64,000 bases of DNA from NCBI RefSeq assembly GCF_003568865.1, contig NZ_CP031115.1, positions 2,604,001 to 2,668,000 of the forward strand, read 5' to 3'. Below are positions 34,944 through 43,499 of this stretch, in pieces. A program made the translations under genes and the position numbers. Origin of the DNA: Rubrobacter indicoceani (GTDB lineage Bacteria; Actinomycetota; Rubrobacteria; Rubrobacterales; Rubrobacteraceae). The notes beneath the pieces are model-generated. The model ran no database searches. It saw nothing but the letters and a program-made list of their open reading frames with translations, and was not told the DNA's origin. Positions within the stretch are counted from its first letter, which is position 1. The number at the start of each line of letters is the position of its first letter.

Positions 34944-35765
34944 CTAGGCGAGCCGGGACTCGCCGACCATTTCTTCCTGCCCGGAGAGACGCAAAGGCAC
35001 CCCTACCTCTTCCAGAAAGTCTGCCGCCGCAACCCTGTCAATTCCCATAACTTCCGCGAATCGCGAGAGGGTTATCCTCTCATTCTCATACGACCTGACC
35101 GCAAGCTCCACCAAAGGTCTCGGACGCCTTAGCGGCTCCTCGTCCTGCTTCAGTTCTTCCTTACGATCCTCGTCCGGGTTATAGCCCAGGCGACGATCCA
35201 GAGACCACACACTGCCAATGTCTTTCAAGCGATCATAGTCCGATCGCTTTACGAAACCGAGCTGCATAAGGTGTAGCAGAGCCACACTGTAACTCACTCT
35301 GAAATGCCACCTGAGATGAATGACGGTTTTTTCGTCGATACCACCGCTCAGAGATCCGAGGTCGTCGAGTACCTGTAGCACCCCCTCACGGGGCATCAGG
35401 AAGTGTCTGGCAAAAGCGTAGGCGTAACGCTCAACCTCCTCGTTCTCATTGTGCCGACCGCAGACGATAGCCTTCACCATCTCTCTATCCTTGAGACTGT
35501 GACAATACTCGTGGGCAGCAGTGGTGGTCTGACGGCCCTTGGTACAGTGAGTGTTTATCAGGACGCACGAGCCGATTTCCTGCGAGTAGGTGAAAGCACC
35601 GAACAGGTTGTTGCTCTCGAAGGGAGCTTCGACGACAAAGATTCCCTCCTCCTCCATAAGCGCGACCATGTCCCACACAGGCTGCACGCCTAACCCAAGC
35701 CGCTGGCGAGCCTCTGCGGCAAAGGTCTCTGGCCCCAGTTCCAGCAAAGCTCTTCTAGTACCCAT
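34944..35765 (-). CDS. ImmA/IrrE-family metallopeptidase
   Basis: 273 aa. The COG2856 zinc site is present: AAHEYCH (H85, E86, H89), and further on NENEEVERYAYAFARHFLMP supplies the third ligand Glu. The C-terminal domain (about 130-270) includes a second HTH-like segment (RITLSRFAEVMGIDRVAAADFL). In the family, ImmA-type proteases cleave an adjacent XRE repressor after a stress signal (ImmR/ImmA of ICEBs1; IrrE/DdrO of Deinococcus). Its start overlaps the XRE gene end by 11 nt. Confidence 0.8.
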   Translation of the reverse strand: MGTRRALLELGPETFAAEARQRLGLGVQPVWDMVALMEEEGIFVVEAPFESNNLFGAFTYSQEIGSCVLINTHCTKGRQTTTAAHEYCHSLKDREMVKAIVCGRHNENEEVERYAYAFARHFLMPREGVLQVLDDLGSLSGGIDEKTVIHLRWHFRVSYSVALLHLMQLGFVKRSDYDRLKDIGSVWSLDRRLGYNPDEDRKEELKQDEEPLRRPRPLVELAVRSYENERITLSRFAEVMGIDRVAAADFLEEVGVPLRLSGQEEMVGESRLA

Positions 35766-36126
35766 CGATAGCCTCCTCCAACGACCGTCTGAGATCTGCT
35801 TGATCCCGGCACATACCCAGAAACTCGTCGAGTACCCTATGGTCCATCGGCTCTACATCCCCTGCAGAGCGAAGCAGCGCCTCGGTCGGAAGCCTTCCGC
35901 AGTCGATCTCAGCTTCGTTTCCACTCTCCAAAAGCGACGCTATAGGAACCCCGTACAGCTGCGCCATTGTGGCGAGGATGAGCCCCTCTATTCTCTGCTC
36001 ACCATTCTCCATCTTGGAGATCGCACTACGCGGCAGCTTCAGCCTCTCGGAAACCTCCGCCTGACTGACGCCCGCTCGCTCCCTCGCATCGGCGATCCTC
36101 GCGGCAAGCTCTCTACGTCCAACCAT
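35755..36126 (-). CDS. XRE-type repressor paired with ImmA/IrrE
   Basis: 123 aa. HTH_3 domain at about 5-62: ARIADARERAGVSQAEVSERLKLPRSAISKMENGEQ, a textbook XRE domain. The acidic C-terminal half may bind the protease partner. An AGGAGG lies about 10 nt before the ATG. A perfect 8-bp inverted repeat (36146-36168) lies just upstream, in a promoter region shared with the divergent Qat operon. It probably represses both directions, with relief by the ImmA-type protease; the second half of that statement is inference. Confidence 0.75.
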   Translation of the reverse strand: MVGRRELAARIADARERAGVSQAEVSERLKLPRSAISKMENGEQRIEGLILATMAQLYGVPIASLLESGNEAEIDCGRLPTEALLRSAGDVEPMDHRVLDEFLGMCRDQADLRRSLEEAIDGY

Positions 36127-36145
36127 GTTGTTGCAACCTCCTCTC

Positions 36146-36168
36146 TAATGTTCTACAATCGAACATTA
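36146..36168. promoter_or_regulatory. Inverted repeat between the XRE/ImmA/PIN operon and the Qat operon
   Basis: TAATGTTC, 7 nt, GAACATTA: a perfect 8-bp inverted repeat. A further half site GTTC lies near 36191-36194. The spacer contains TACAAT (36154-36159), a good -10 box for rightward (Qat) transcription. A repressor bound here could control both operons. Confidence 0.6.
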
Positions 36169-36211
36169 TTAGTATACCAATAAACTTAGTGTTCTAAACG
36201 GAGGTATGAGC

Positions 36212-36382
36212 ATGGCAAAGAATCCGCCGAAGGGTCCGGGACGTAGGGGTGCGGTCAAGGAGCGTAGTCAGGTCAAGAACCCAAAAACCGGCCGCTACGT
36301 GAAGCGCGACCGTGATTCGGGACGGTTCATGGATCAAAAGGCCGACGACAAGCCTTTCAAGGGCGTGAGAAGGGAGCGGTAG
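36212..36382 (+). CDS. Small basic protein preceding the Qat genes
   Basis: 56 aa, Lys/Arg/Pro-rich. The ATG at 36212 has GGAGG seven nt upstream; an in-frame ATG at 36206 is too close to it. The sequence contains NPPKGPGRRGAVKERSQVKN, then NPKTGRYVKRDRDSGRFMD and ends KPFKGVRRER. I recall similar short proteins beside other bacterial defence operons, but cannot name a family. The stop is 4 nt before the qatA GTG, so it is the first gene of the operon. A basic, probably DNA- or RNA-binding accessory is a reasonable guess. Confidence 0.65.
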   Translation: MAKNPPKGPGRRGAVKERSQVKNPKTGRYVKRDRDSGRFMDQKADDKPFKGVRRER

Positions 36383-36386
36383 CGGC

Positions 36387-38375
36387 GTGTGGTCGGACAA
36401 CGAGGCCGACGTAGATCTCCTACGCTACGCTTACCTGGCGTCCGGTGTATCCAGGATAGTGGGATCTAAGCATTTGCTACCGACGACAGTCGGTGTGTTC
36501 GGCGATTGGGGCAGCGGCAAGTCTAGTCTGCTCAAGATGATCCAGAAGGATCTTGAGGTGGAGCCAGAGGTCATGTGCCTGACCTTCGACGGCTGGCTGT
36601 TCGAAGGCTACGAGGACGCGAAGACCGCCCTGATGGGCACCATACTCGACGCCGTCCAAGACCGCGTGAAGGAGGACGCCACCCTTCGAGAGAAGGTTAG
36701 TGAGCGTCTGAAGGACCTGAGGCAGCGGATCGACTGGCTGCGGCTTGCGGCCATGACTGGCAGATTTGCGATACCCGTGCTGACAGGCTTGCCGGATTCA
36801 GGCGGGGGCGTGGACCCATCCGGGATGGCGGGGGACATCGCAAGCGGGGCCAATACCCTAACCCCCGCTGATGCGCAGGGTCTACTCGACAAGGTTCCCA
36901 AAGGCGAGGAGAACCTGCGCCGCAACATTCGAGAGTTCCGTGAGGATTTCGCGAAGCTCTTGGCGGAAGCGAAGATAAAGACCCTCGTGGTCTTCATCGA
37001 CGACCTGGACCGCTGCATGCCGGACACGATCATCGAGACTCTCGAAGCTATCAAGCTCTTCCTCTTTGTGCCCGGCACGGCTTTCGTGCTGGGGGCCGAT
37101 GAGCGCCTCGTGGAGTACGCGGTGCGCCTGCGGTTCCCCGAGTTGCCGAACGCCGAGATCGAGGTGGGCCGGAACTACCTCGAGAAGCTGGTGCAGTTCC
37201 CGATGAGGATACCTCCGCTCAATACCGTAGAGGTGCAATCCTACGCCAACCTGCTATTCGCGCAACTCGACCTTGGCCCCGATTCGAACGACTACAAGAA
37301 GGTCTGCGAGGCGGTGGCGCGGTCCGGGGCCGACAGCGTTTCGGAGCTATCGTTCGACCTCCAGGCCGCGCGGAGCCTCCTTTCCGAGACCTCCGTCCCC
37401 CCGCAGTTGGAGCTGGACCTCGACCTCGCTGCCCAGGTAGCGCCGATGCTAGCGCCGGGTCTGGGTGGTAATCCCCGACGCGTCAAGCGTTTCCTCAACA
37501 CCTTGCTGTTGCGCATGGCGTTGGCCGAGGATCGCGGCTTGGAGTTGCAGCGGCAAGTTCTCGCCAAGCTCATGATGCTCGAGTACGTCAGGCCCGGTTT
37601 CTTCAAGAAGCTGGCCGAACTCCAGGCGAACCAAGGCGGCAAGCCGAACGAGTTGGTGGAGACACACCTCAAAGAGCACTTAGGGAGTGAAAGCGACGAT
37701 CCGAAAGCAAACGGTCGGGAGGGTTCTGACGAGGCGAGCAAATCACGATCCGGGGCGCGCTCTCGTAGCAAGACGGAGGGCAAGCCACGCACGCCGACTC
37801 AAGAGGATCTTTCTGCCGACGTACGAACGTGGCTGGCCGACGATTGGATGCGGAAGTGGCTGGCGTCGGAGCCTACGCTGGAGGCCATCGACCTCCGCCC
37901 CTACTTCTACGTCGCGCACGACAAGCTGGGCGCACTCGATGGCTCGCCGCTGAAATTGACGCCGGCGGCCGTGGAGGTACTCAATCGACTCCTCAGCGAC
38001 CAGGGGGCCACGCGCAGGCTAGGGCTCAATCGCTCCGAACAGCTCAACGCCCCAGAGGCCAACGCCGTGTTTCAGGCACTAGCGGAAAGGATACGGCGAT
38101 CCGAAACACTGGGGCCGGGGTCACCGCAGGTAGTGCTGTTTGAATTGCTGGAGCACCGGCCCGAGCTCGTACCCCAACTGGTGGCCTTGTACGAGTCCCT
38201 GCCCGAACCAAAGATCACCCTCGAAACGCCCGGACTGCTGCGCCAAGTTGCGGAAGGCACGCCAAGCGCTGCGGCGGCGCGAGGTCTCATAGGGCGCTGG
38301 AGCAGGTCCGCCGCCAAGACGGAGCTCGCCGGTGCGGCGGAGACGATACTGGATCGTCCGTGGGAGGGCAGCTAA
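36387..38375 (+). CDS. qatA: QatA: KAP-family P-loop NTPase of the Qat defence system
   Basis: 662 aa, GTG start with AGGGAG 10 nt upstream. Walker A GDWGSGKSS (39-47) and Walker B VVFIDDLDRC (D205-R209) with the DDLDRC signature define the KAP NTPase family. A hydrophobic segment (about 118-136) sits between them, where KAP proteins carry membrane helices. A long helical C-terminus follows, with a low-complexity charged linker near 435-475. It is the first of four genes in the exact qatABCD order. Qat (Gao and colleagues, 2020) protects against phages. The mechanism is not settled. Confidence 0.85.
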   Translation: MWSDNEADVDLLRYAYLASGVSRIVGSKHLLPTTVGVFGDWGSGKSSLLKMIQKDLEVEPEVMCLTFDGWLFEGYEDAKTALMGTILDAVQDRVKEDATLREKVSERLKDLRQRIDWLRLAAMTGRFAIPVLTGLPDSGGGVDPSGMAGDIASGANTLTPADAQGLLDKVPKGEENLRRNIREFREDFAKLLAEAKIKTLVVFIDDLDRCMPDTIIETLEAIKLFLFVPGTAFVLGADERLVEYAVRLRFPELPNAEIEVGRNYLEKLVQFPMRIPPLNTVEVQSYANLLFAQLDLGPDSNDYKKVCEAVARSGADSVSELSFDLQAARSLLSETSVPPQLELDLDLAAQVAPMLAPGLGGNPRRVKRFLNTLLLRMALAEDRGLELQRQVLAKLMMLEYVRPGFFKKLAELQANQGGKPNELVETHLKEHLGSESDDPKANGREGSDEASKSRSGARSRSKTEGKPRTPTQEDLSADVRTWLADDWMRKWLASEPTLEAIDLRPYFYVAHDKLGALDGSPLKLTPAAVEVLNRLLSDQGATRRLGLNRSEQLNAPEANAVFQALAERIRRSETLGPGSPQVVLFELLEHRPELVPQLVALYESLPEPKITLETPGLLRQVAEGTPSAAAARGLIGRWSRSAAKTELAGAAETILDRPWEGS

Positions 38376-38378
38376 CTC

Positions 38379-39242
38379 GTGGGCACGTCCAGCTCCTATC
38401 CTGGCCCTCCCGGAACGACCCCGCTCCTGCCGCCGTGGGCCGACGAACCGGTGCCGATGCCCGAAGACCTGCGACCCGACGGGAATGATAACGATAACGC
38501 ACCGGACACGGACGAGTCGCCAGACGGAAACACGCAAGACGGGCTCGACTCGCTAGAGCCTCTTGTATCCTGGAGGGGGCCCAAGACCTTGATGACCAGG
38601 TGGGCGCGCGGCGACGACTCTGTTTCGTTGGGTTCCGTCGCGCGGTCTTACGTTAGGGCCAGCGGAGGCTCTAGGGGAGCGACCGCGTCCTCCGTCTCCG
38701 GGAGAGCGACGACGGCCAAGATCGGCGGCTTCCTCGCGGATGGGCTGCGCAACGGCTTCGCGCAAGCGGCGCAAAACCTCGGGCTCGTGAACCTCGTCGG
38801 GCGTGACGCCCAGTTCGTCCTCGCCTCCTTCATAGACCTTCTGGTGCCGGCCGGGGCGTTGCTCGAGGCCGCCGCCGCACGCAAGGCGGGCATCGAGACC
38901 TTGTCGGAACTATTCAGGCGATTCGACGTCGAGACAAACGGACTCGCCGCGCTCGATGCTCTCGACTCCACAGGGATGCTGGAAGTGGTGCAACTTTCGG
39001 TCACAAATTTCGTGAACGAACGGTTCCAACAGGAGTTGGTCTCTCGGATCGAGAGAGGCGCCATCTCGGAACAGAGGGCCAACACGTTATCCAGCGAAGT
39101 AAAGGGGTTCATCGCGGGCATCGTCAAGCTGGACCTTAGGGGCGTTGATCCCGTCGGGTTTGACTGGCGCGGTGCTCCCGGGGCGTCGTTCGTGGCACGG
39201 ATCTACCGGGCGGCATACTCGCTTCTCGGGGACGCCGCATGA
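38379..39242 (+). CDS. qatB: QatB of the Qat defence system
   Basis: 287 aa, GTG start 4 nt after the qatA stop, with GGAGGG upstream. The N-terminus (GTSSSYPGPPGTTPLLPPW, then a Pro/Asp/Asn-rich acidic linker) resembles QatB proteins, which begin with a Gly-Thr-Ser-x-Ser-Tyr-x-Gly-Pro motif. A helical domain (about 75-280) follows. No enzyme motif is visible; its function in the family is unknown. The stop overlaps the qatC start (ATGA). Confidence 0.8.
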   Translation: MGTSSSYPGPPGTTPLLPPWADEPVPMPEDLRPDGNDNDNAPDTDESPDGNTQDGLDSLEPLVSWRGPKTLMTRWARGDDSVSLGSVARSYVRASGGSRGATASSVSGRATTAKIGGFLADGLRNGFAQAAQNLGLVNLVGRDAQFVLASFIDLLVPAGALLEAAAARKAGIETLSELFRRFDVETNGLAALDALDSTGMLEVVQLSVTNFVNERFQQELVSRIERGAISEQRANTLSSEVKGFIAGIVKLDLRGVDPVGFDWRGAPGASFVARIYRAAYSLLGDAA

Positions 39243-40564
39243 GCTGGCACGTCGTCTGCCTCGCCGGTCCCGAGGACCGTTTCGCCCCCGCCCTGTCCCC
39301 CGCCGACGAGGCGCTCGTGGTCCCGCTCGACGTACCAGGACACCCGTATTCGTTGAGGACGACCGTACCCGATGTGTTGGCCGAGTATGGCATCGTACCC
39401 TCCGATGCGGCACGCGACCTTCTAAACGCGGCCGTGGCAGCATATACGGCCGATGTGCGCATACCCCGGCGGTCCACGTTCGACGGCTGGACCCGGGACT
39501 TGACGCTACACCTCCCCGTGCGCAGCGCCCGCTGGTCGGAAGGAGCCGGGGTGCTGACGAATCTGCTCCGTTTCCTCACGGGGGACCACTGGACCGTCGA
39601 GGTGAGACGAGCTCCCGATTCCTACAGTCCGTTACAAGGCGATGTCCCTCGCCGCGGCGCCCGCGAACTGGCAGCTGAAACGGTCTGCCTATTCTCGGGG
39701 GGTCTCGATTCCTACATCGGCGCGGTGGATCTTCTTGAGAGCGGTGGCCGGGCGGCCCTGGTTGGGCATCACAGCGCAGGGGGAGGTGCTACCAGCACCT
39801 CCCAAAAAGGGGCCCTGGCGGCCTTGCGCGCAGAATACACCGAAGAACGCACCCCCCTCCTCCAGTTTTGGATTTCGCCCCCGAAGGGTGAAGAGCGCGC
39901 CTCCGAGATTACCACCCGGGGCAGATCGATCCTCTTCCTAAGCCTCGGCGTCGCTGTAGCGGACGGGCTACAAGCCGAGCGGTTACTCGTTCCGGAGAAC
40001 GGTTTGATCTCCCTCAACGTTCCACTGACAAACTCCCGGCTCGGAAGCCTCAGCACGCGCACCACTCACCCCTATACGATGAAGCTGTTCCGGGAGCTGC
40101 TTACGTCCATAGGCGTGGACGTAGGCGTGGAACTGCCGTACAGGTTCCGCACGAAAGGCGAGATGTTGTGCGGGTGCGTGAACGATGAGCTTGTCGTGCC
40201 GGGGTTGCTCGCGACCATGTCTTGCTCGCACCCGGGCGCGTCCAGGTTCGCTGGAAAGAGCCCGAACATCCACTGCGGCTACTGCGTGCCGTGCGTGATC
40301 CGGCGGGCCGCCGTGGCGTCTTCCGGGCTTTCGGACCCTACCGCCTACGGGACAGAGGATCTGTCGCGTCCACCGGAGGGTGACAGTGGTTCCGACCTTA
40401 GGACGCTGAGGATAGCCCTCGACCGGTATCGGAAAGCCCCTCCCACCGTAGCAGACGTGCTCGTACCCGGTCCCCTGCCGGGAACAGACGAGGAACTAGC
40501 AGCTTACCTGGATGTGTTCAGCCGCGGACTCGACGAGGTGAGGGACCTGCTGATCATCGGTTAG
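39239..40564 (+). CDS. qatC: QatC: QueC-like PP-loop protein of the Qat defence system
   Basis: 441 aa. An unfamiliar N-terminal domain (about 1-145) precedes a QueC-like ATP-pyrophosphatase: SGGLDS (153-158) is the PP-loop, and C329, C346, C349 and C352 (HCGYCVPC) form the QueC-type zinc site. QueC makes preQ0; defence-linked QueC relatives use related chemistry to modify nucleic acids or proteins. The zinc cysteines and PP-loop are intact, so an active enzyme is expected. It overlaps qatB by 4 nt. Confidence 0.85.
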   Translation: MSWHVVCLAGPEDRFAPALSPADEALVVPLDVPGHPYSLRTTVPDVLAEYGIVPSDAARDLLNAAVAAYTADVRIPRRSTFDGWTRDLTLHLPVRSARWSEGAGVLTNLLRFLTGDHWTVEVRRAPDSYSPLQGDVPRRGARELAAETVCLFSGGLDSYIGAVDLLESGGRAALVGHHSAGGGATSTSQKGALAALRAEYTEERTPLLQFWISPPKGEERASEITTRGRSILFLSLGVAVADGLQAERLLVPENGLISLNVPLTNSRLGSLSTRTTHPYTMKLFRELLTSIGVDVGVELPYRFRTKGEMLCGCVNDELVVPGLLATMSCSHPGASRFAGKSPNIHCGYCVPCVIRRAAVASSGLSDPTAYGTEDLSRPPEGDSGSDLRTLRIALDRYRKAPPTVADVLVPGPLPGTDEELAAYLDVFSRGLDEVRDLLIIG

Positions 40565-40578
40565 AATGCCGGAGAGCT

Positions 40579-41343
40579 ATGCGCCTCTTCGACACACACT
40601 GCCATCTCGATCTCTACCCGGACTATCGCGGTGTGATTGATGAGATCGAGCGTGCCCGGATCTACACCATCGCGGTTACCAACGCGCCATCCGTCTTTCG
40701 TCGCTCCTCGCAAATCGCCGAAGGCACGCAGTTTGTCAGGACCGCAATAGGATTGCATCCAGAGCTGGTCGGTCAACGCTATGGGGAACTGGGGCTATTC
40801 ACGGAACTGCTCGGCGAAACGAGTTACGTGGGCGAAGTCGGACTGGATTTCGTGTCCCGAAACCAAAGAGATCGTGACTTGCAGAAGAAGGTTTTTAGAA
40901 TCATCTTGGAACGGTGTGCAGATCAAGGCGACAAGTTTATCACGGTGCATAGTCGACGTGCCGCTGGGGACGTGGTGGATATGGTGGGCAGCGCGTACCC
41001 TGGCACGGTGGTACTACACTGGTTTTCTGGTTCCTCGAAAGTTCTGGAGAGGGCTCTAGAGAACGGGCTCCTCTTCTCCGTCAACCCCGCCATGCTGGCA
41101 AGCGAGAAAGGGCGTCAACTCATTGCGAAAATACCCCTCGACAGGCTACTTACGGAAACCGACGGCCCCTTCGTACGGGTAGGGGACAATTCTGCACGGC
41201 CCCGCGACGTTGCCGCCGTGGTATCCAGGTTAGCCGAGCTGAAGAATCTTGATCCAGACAAGGTGGCGGAAGCCCTGTTCGACAACTTTCGTGACGCGTT
41301 GACCCCAGAGCACAGGCCACGACTTCAATGGGTTCAAACCTAG
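40579..41343 (+). CDS. qatD: QatD: TatD-family nuclease of the Qat defence system
   Basis: 254 aa, full TatD length. Metal-binding motifs: FDTHCHLD (H7, H9), GEVGLDF, TVHSRRA, LHWFSGS and TETDGPF. TatD enzymes are Mg-dependent DNases of the metallo-hydrolase fold. A GGAGAG lies before the ATG, 15 nt after qatC. It closes the four-gene Qat operon. Confidence 0.85.
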   Translation: MRLFDTHCHLDLYPDYRGVIDEIERARIYTIAVTNAPSVFRRSSQIAEGTQFVRTAIGLHPELVGQRYGELGLFTELLGETSYVGEVGLDFVSRNQRDRDLQKKVFRIILERCADQGDKFITVHSRRAAGDVVDMVGSAYPGTVVLHWFSGSSKVLERALENGLLFSVNPAMLASEKGRQLIAKIPLDRLLTETDGPFVRVGDNSARPRDVAAVVSRLAELKNLDPDKVAEALFDNFRDALTPEHRPRLQWVQT

Positions 41344-41581
41344 AACGCGAAAACTTCGATCGAAGTGGTTGGGAGGACGTCGTCTCATAGTCGCCCGGCG
41401 GCAGAAGACCATCTGGATTAAAGTGCGGCAACCTCAGAAGGCCCGTGTATCCAGTTCACCTCGTCTACAACACTACACTCATTCGCTTAACTTATCTGTT
41501 CTGTACATACGCACATTTCGGTTCTTGTATTGTTTAATGGCTTCCGTTACATATGTGGACATAAAGCCGCATTGGTCACTC

Positions 41582-43393
41582 TCAAGTCTGATACTTGAAA
41601 GTATTGTCGATGTTCTTGAAATACACGCCAAGAGTCTTTGGGTCGGCTTCTATAAGGCCCGATCTCAGTGGCTCCCAATCAGTCCCCTGTCTCCGTAATT
41701 CGACTTTCAGTTTCTCGTAGGGAGAGTCCTCGTTACCGTATCTGCGTTCATACGTGAACGTACTCGCCGGAGGGTGCGTAGCCTGTGGCCCCTGCTTCAA
41801 GCCAGTTGGCTCCAAGTTCATTGCTACGAGCGCGAGCAAAGCCTCGAACTTCTGGAAGGCCTCCACATACTCTGTATCAGTAGCAATATAGTCTTCGAGA
41901 GCCTCTCTCAACGTTTTGTGCAGATACTCCGTCATAGGCAAATCGTATTGCGTATCAGGGAAGATATAGGAAGTGTAATCGCTCCGACGGAGGTGCCGCG
42001 TAAAGTCGACTGGATGCAGACCGTATCCGATTGGGAGCAACTGGGAGCTGGGCGTATGCACGATCTGCACTTCTCTTACAATAGCCCGAAGAAGCGGCCA
42101 GTTACCCACAAGCGCACATATGATGCCAACGGCATACAACAAGCGAACTGCCGGATAAAGTTTCATCTGTCTCCATAGTGAGTCAAAATATCCATCTGCG
42201 GACGGTGGCTCCTCTACGGCCGCCCTGAAAATTTTAACGAAAGGCTCTATCTGGTCTTCTCGTGACCAGTAGGCTCCGGTAACGAGTACCTTGAGTGCTG
42301 TCTCGCACAGCGTATCGTAAAATCCCAAACGTTTCTGAACCTCTCGAACTATCTCTTGAGGATCGTATCCCTCACCTGAAGGAAAAGTATCATTGGAGAA
42401 AACTGTTCTTCTCAGTTCAGAAGCAACCTCGACGGCAAAATCGTGCAGCCTTATGCGGTACTTGTCCTCTGACAGATAGCGTTTGACGTTTGCGACAGCC
42501 ACTGCCGGGCCGAGAGGATCTCCTTCTGACAAGGAGTTCAAAGCCTCGATCTTCTCCTCCAGCTTCGAGAAGAAACTATCCGCTCCCTCTGACTCTATTA
42601 TTTCACCGTCCAGAGCCTGCGCCAGTTCTGCTTCTTCCTGTTTGGGCTTTCGGTAAGAGACCCAGTATGTCGTGTATCTGCGGCTCCTCGCTCTTCTGAG
42701 AGCGTCCTTCAGCGCGATGTCCGATGTTCCAGACCAACCGCAAACGATCAACCCGTACTCGTCGAAAATCTTGTCCAAAAGGAGGTTAGTCTCTGGATCA
42801 TAGCTTTCCAGTTCCTGCGATGTGTTTTTGATCCTGGTATCCAGGTAGTCACCGTTGATCTTCACCACTGTAATCCCCGCATGTTGTAGCGGTTCAGCGC
42901 CCAATACAGAGTCCGGGGTTGCGATAACGGTCGGCGTTATTCCCTTGGCTTCTAACGCCCTCTCCGTGAGCCTGTCGAAGTTGGTCGTGAGTATCACGCT
43001 CAGGTAACCTCGGACAACCAGACTTGCTATCGCCTCGTGAGCCGTCGTGGGAACCTTCTTACCTTCCTGCCGTTCCAGATCGGTCGGCTCGAAATACTCT
43101 TTCAACAGGTTACGCCGTTCTGTTTGGGAACGTGCCAGCCCGCCGATTACTTCGGAATAATCTGGCTCCCGGCCAAATTGCTCCTGATGCCACTTCAAGG
43201 GGTCGGCAAGAGCATCATCTTCGACACCGTCAGAGACCATAGCTTTTTTGACCAGATCGAGCGTGATTTCCCAGCCTGTAGGAATGCTAGCCGCCCGGGA
43301 CAATCCAGATCCCAGTAGTAAGGCGTATGAGCCGGGCTTAGCGGTTATCGAAAGTGCCAGAGATACAACTGGATCTACACTGAACTTACCCAC
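41582..43393 (-). CDS. SIR2-like protein with a helical C-terminus
   Basis: 603 aa. SIR2-type NAD-binding motifs lie in the first 230 residues: LLLGSGLSRAASIP (GSGLSRAA 28-35), TTNFDRLTE (136-144), VKINGDY (about 177-183) and VCGWSGTSD (about 217-225). The gap between them and the rest of the protein is unlike the 1313-aa SIR2 protein at 28.3 kb, so they are distant relatives. The C-terminal 370 residues include probable hydrophobic helices near 425-445. It is probably an NAD-consuming effector of another defence system. It is convergent to qatD and 106 nt downstream of the TOPRIM-like gene, so the two may form one unit. Confidence 0.7.
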   Translation of the reverse strand: MGKFSVDPVVSLALSITAKPGSYALLLGSGLSRAASIPTGWEITLDLVKKAMVSDGVEDDALADPLKWHQEQFGREPDYSEVIGGLARSQTERRNLLKEYFEPTDLERQEGKKVPTTAHEAIASLVVRGYLSVILTTNFDRLTERALEAKGITPTVIATPDSVLGAEPLQHAGITVVKINGDYLDTRIKNTSQELESYDPETNLLLDKIFDEYGLIVCGWSGTSDIALKDALRRARSRRYTTYWVSYRKPKQEEAELAQALDGEIIESEGADSFFSKLEEKIEALNSLSEGDPLGPAVAVANVKRYLSEDKYRIRLHDFAVEVASELRRTVFSNDTFPSGEGYDPQEIVREVQKRLGFYDTLCETALKVLVTGAYWSREDQIEPFVKIFRAAVEEPPSADGYFDSLWRQMKLYPAVRLLYAVGIICALVGNWPLLRAIVREVQIVHTPSSQLLPIGYGLHPVDFTRHLRRSDYTSYIFPDTQYDLPMTEYLHKTLREALEDYIATDTEYVEAFQKFEALLALVAMNLEPTGLKQGPQATHPPASTFTYERRYGNEDSPYEKLKVELRRQGTDWEPLRSGLIEADPKTLGVYFKNIDNTFKYQT

Positions 43394-43499
43394 TATCGCA
43401 CCTCACTGATCACGATTTTGCATGCTCCTGAAGCTTGCGTACTAAGCGTACTAGCTAAGCCTCACCCTGATCCCGCCCCTTAGTATCCGCCTTTTCTAT

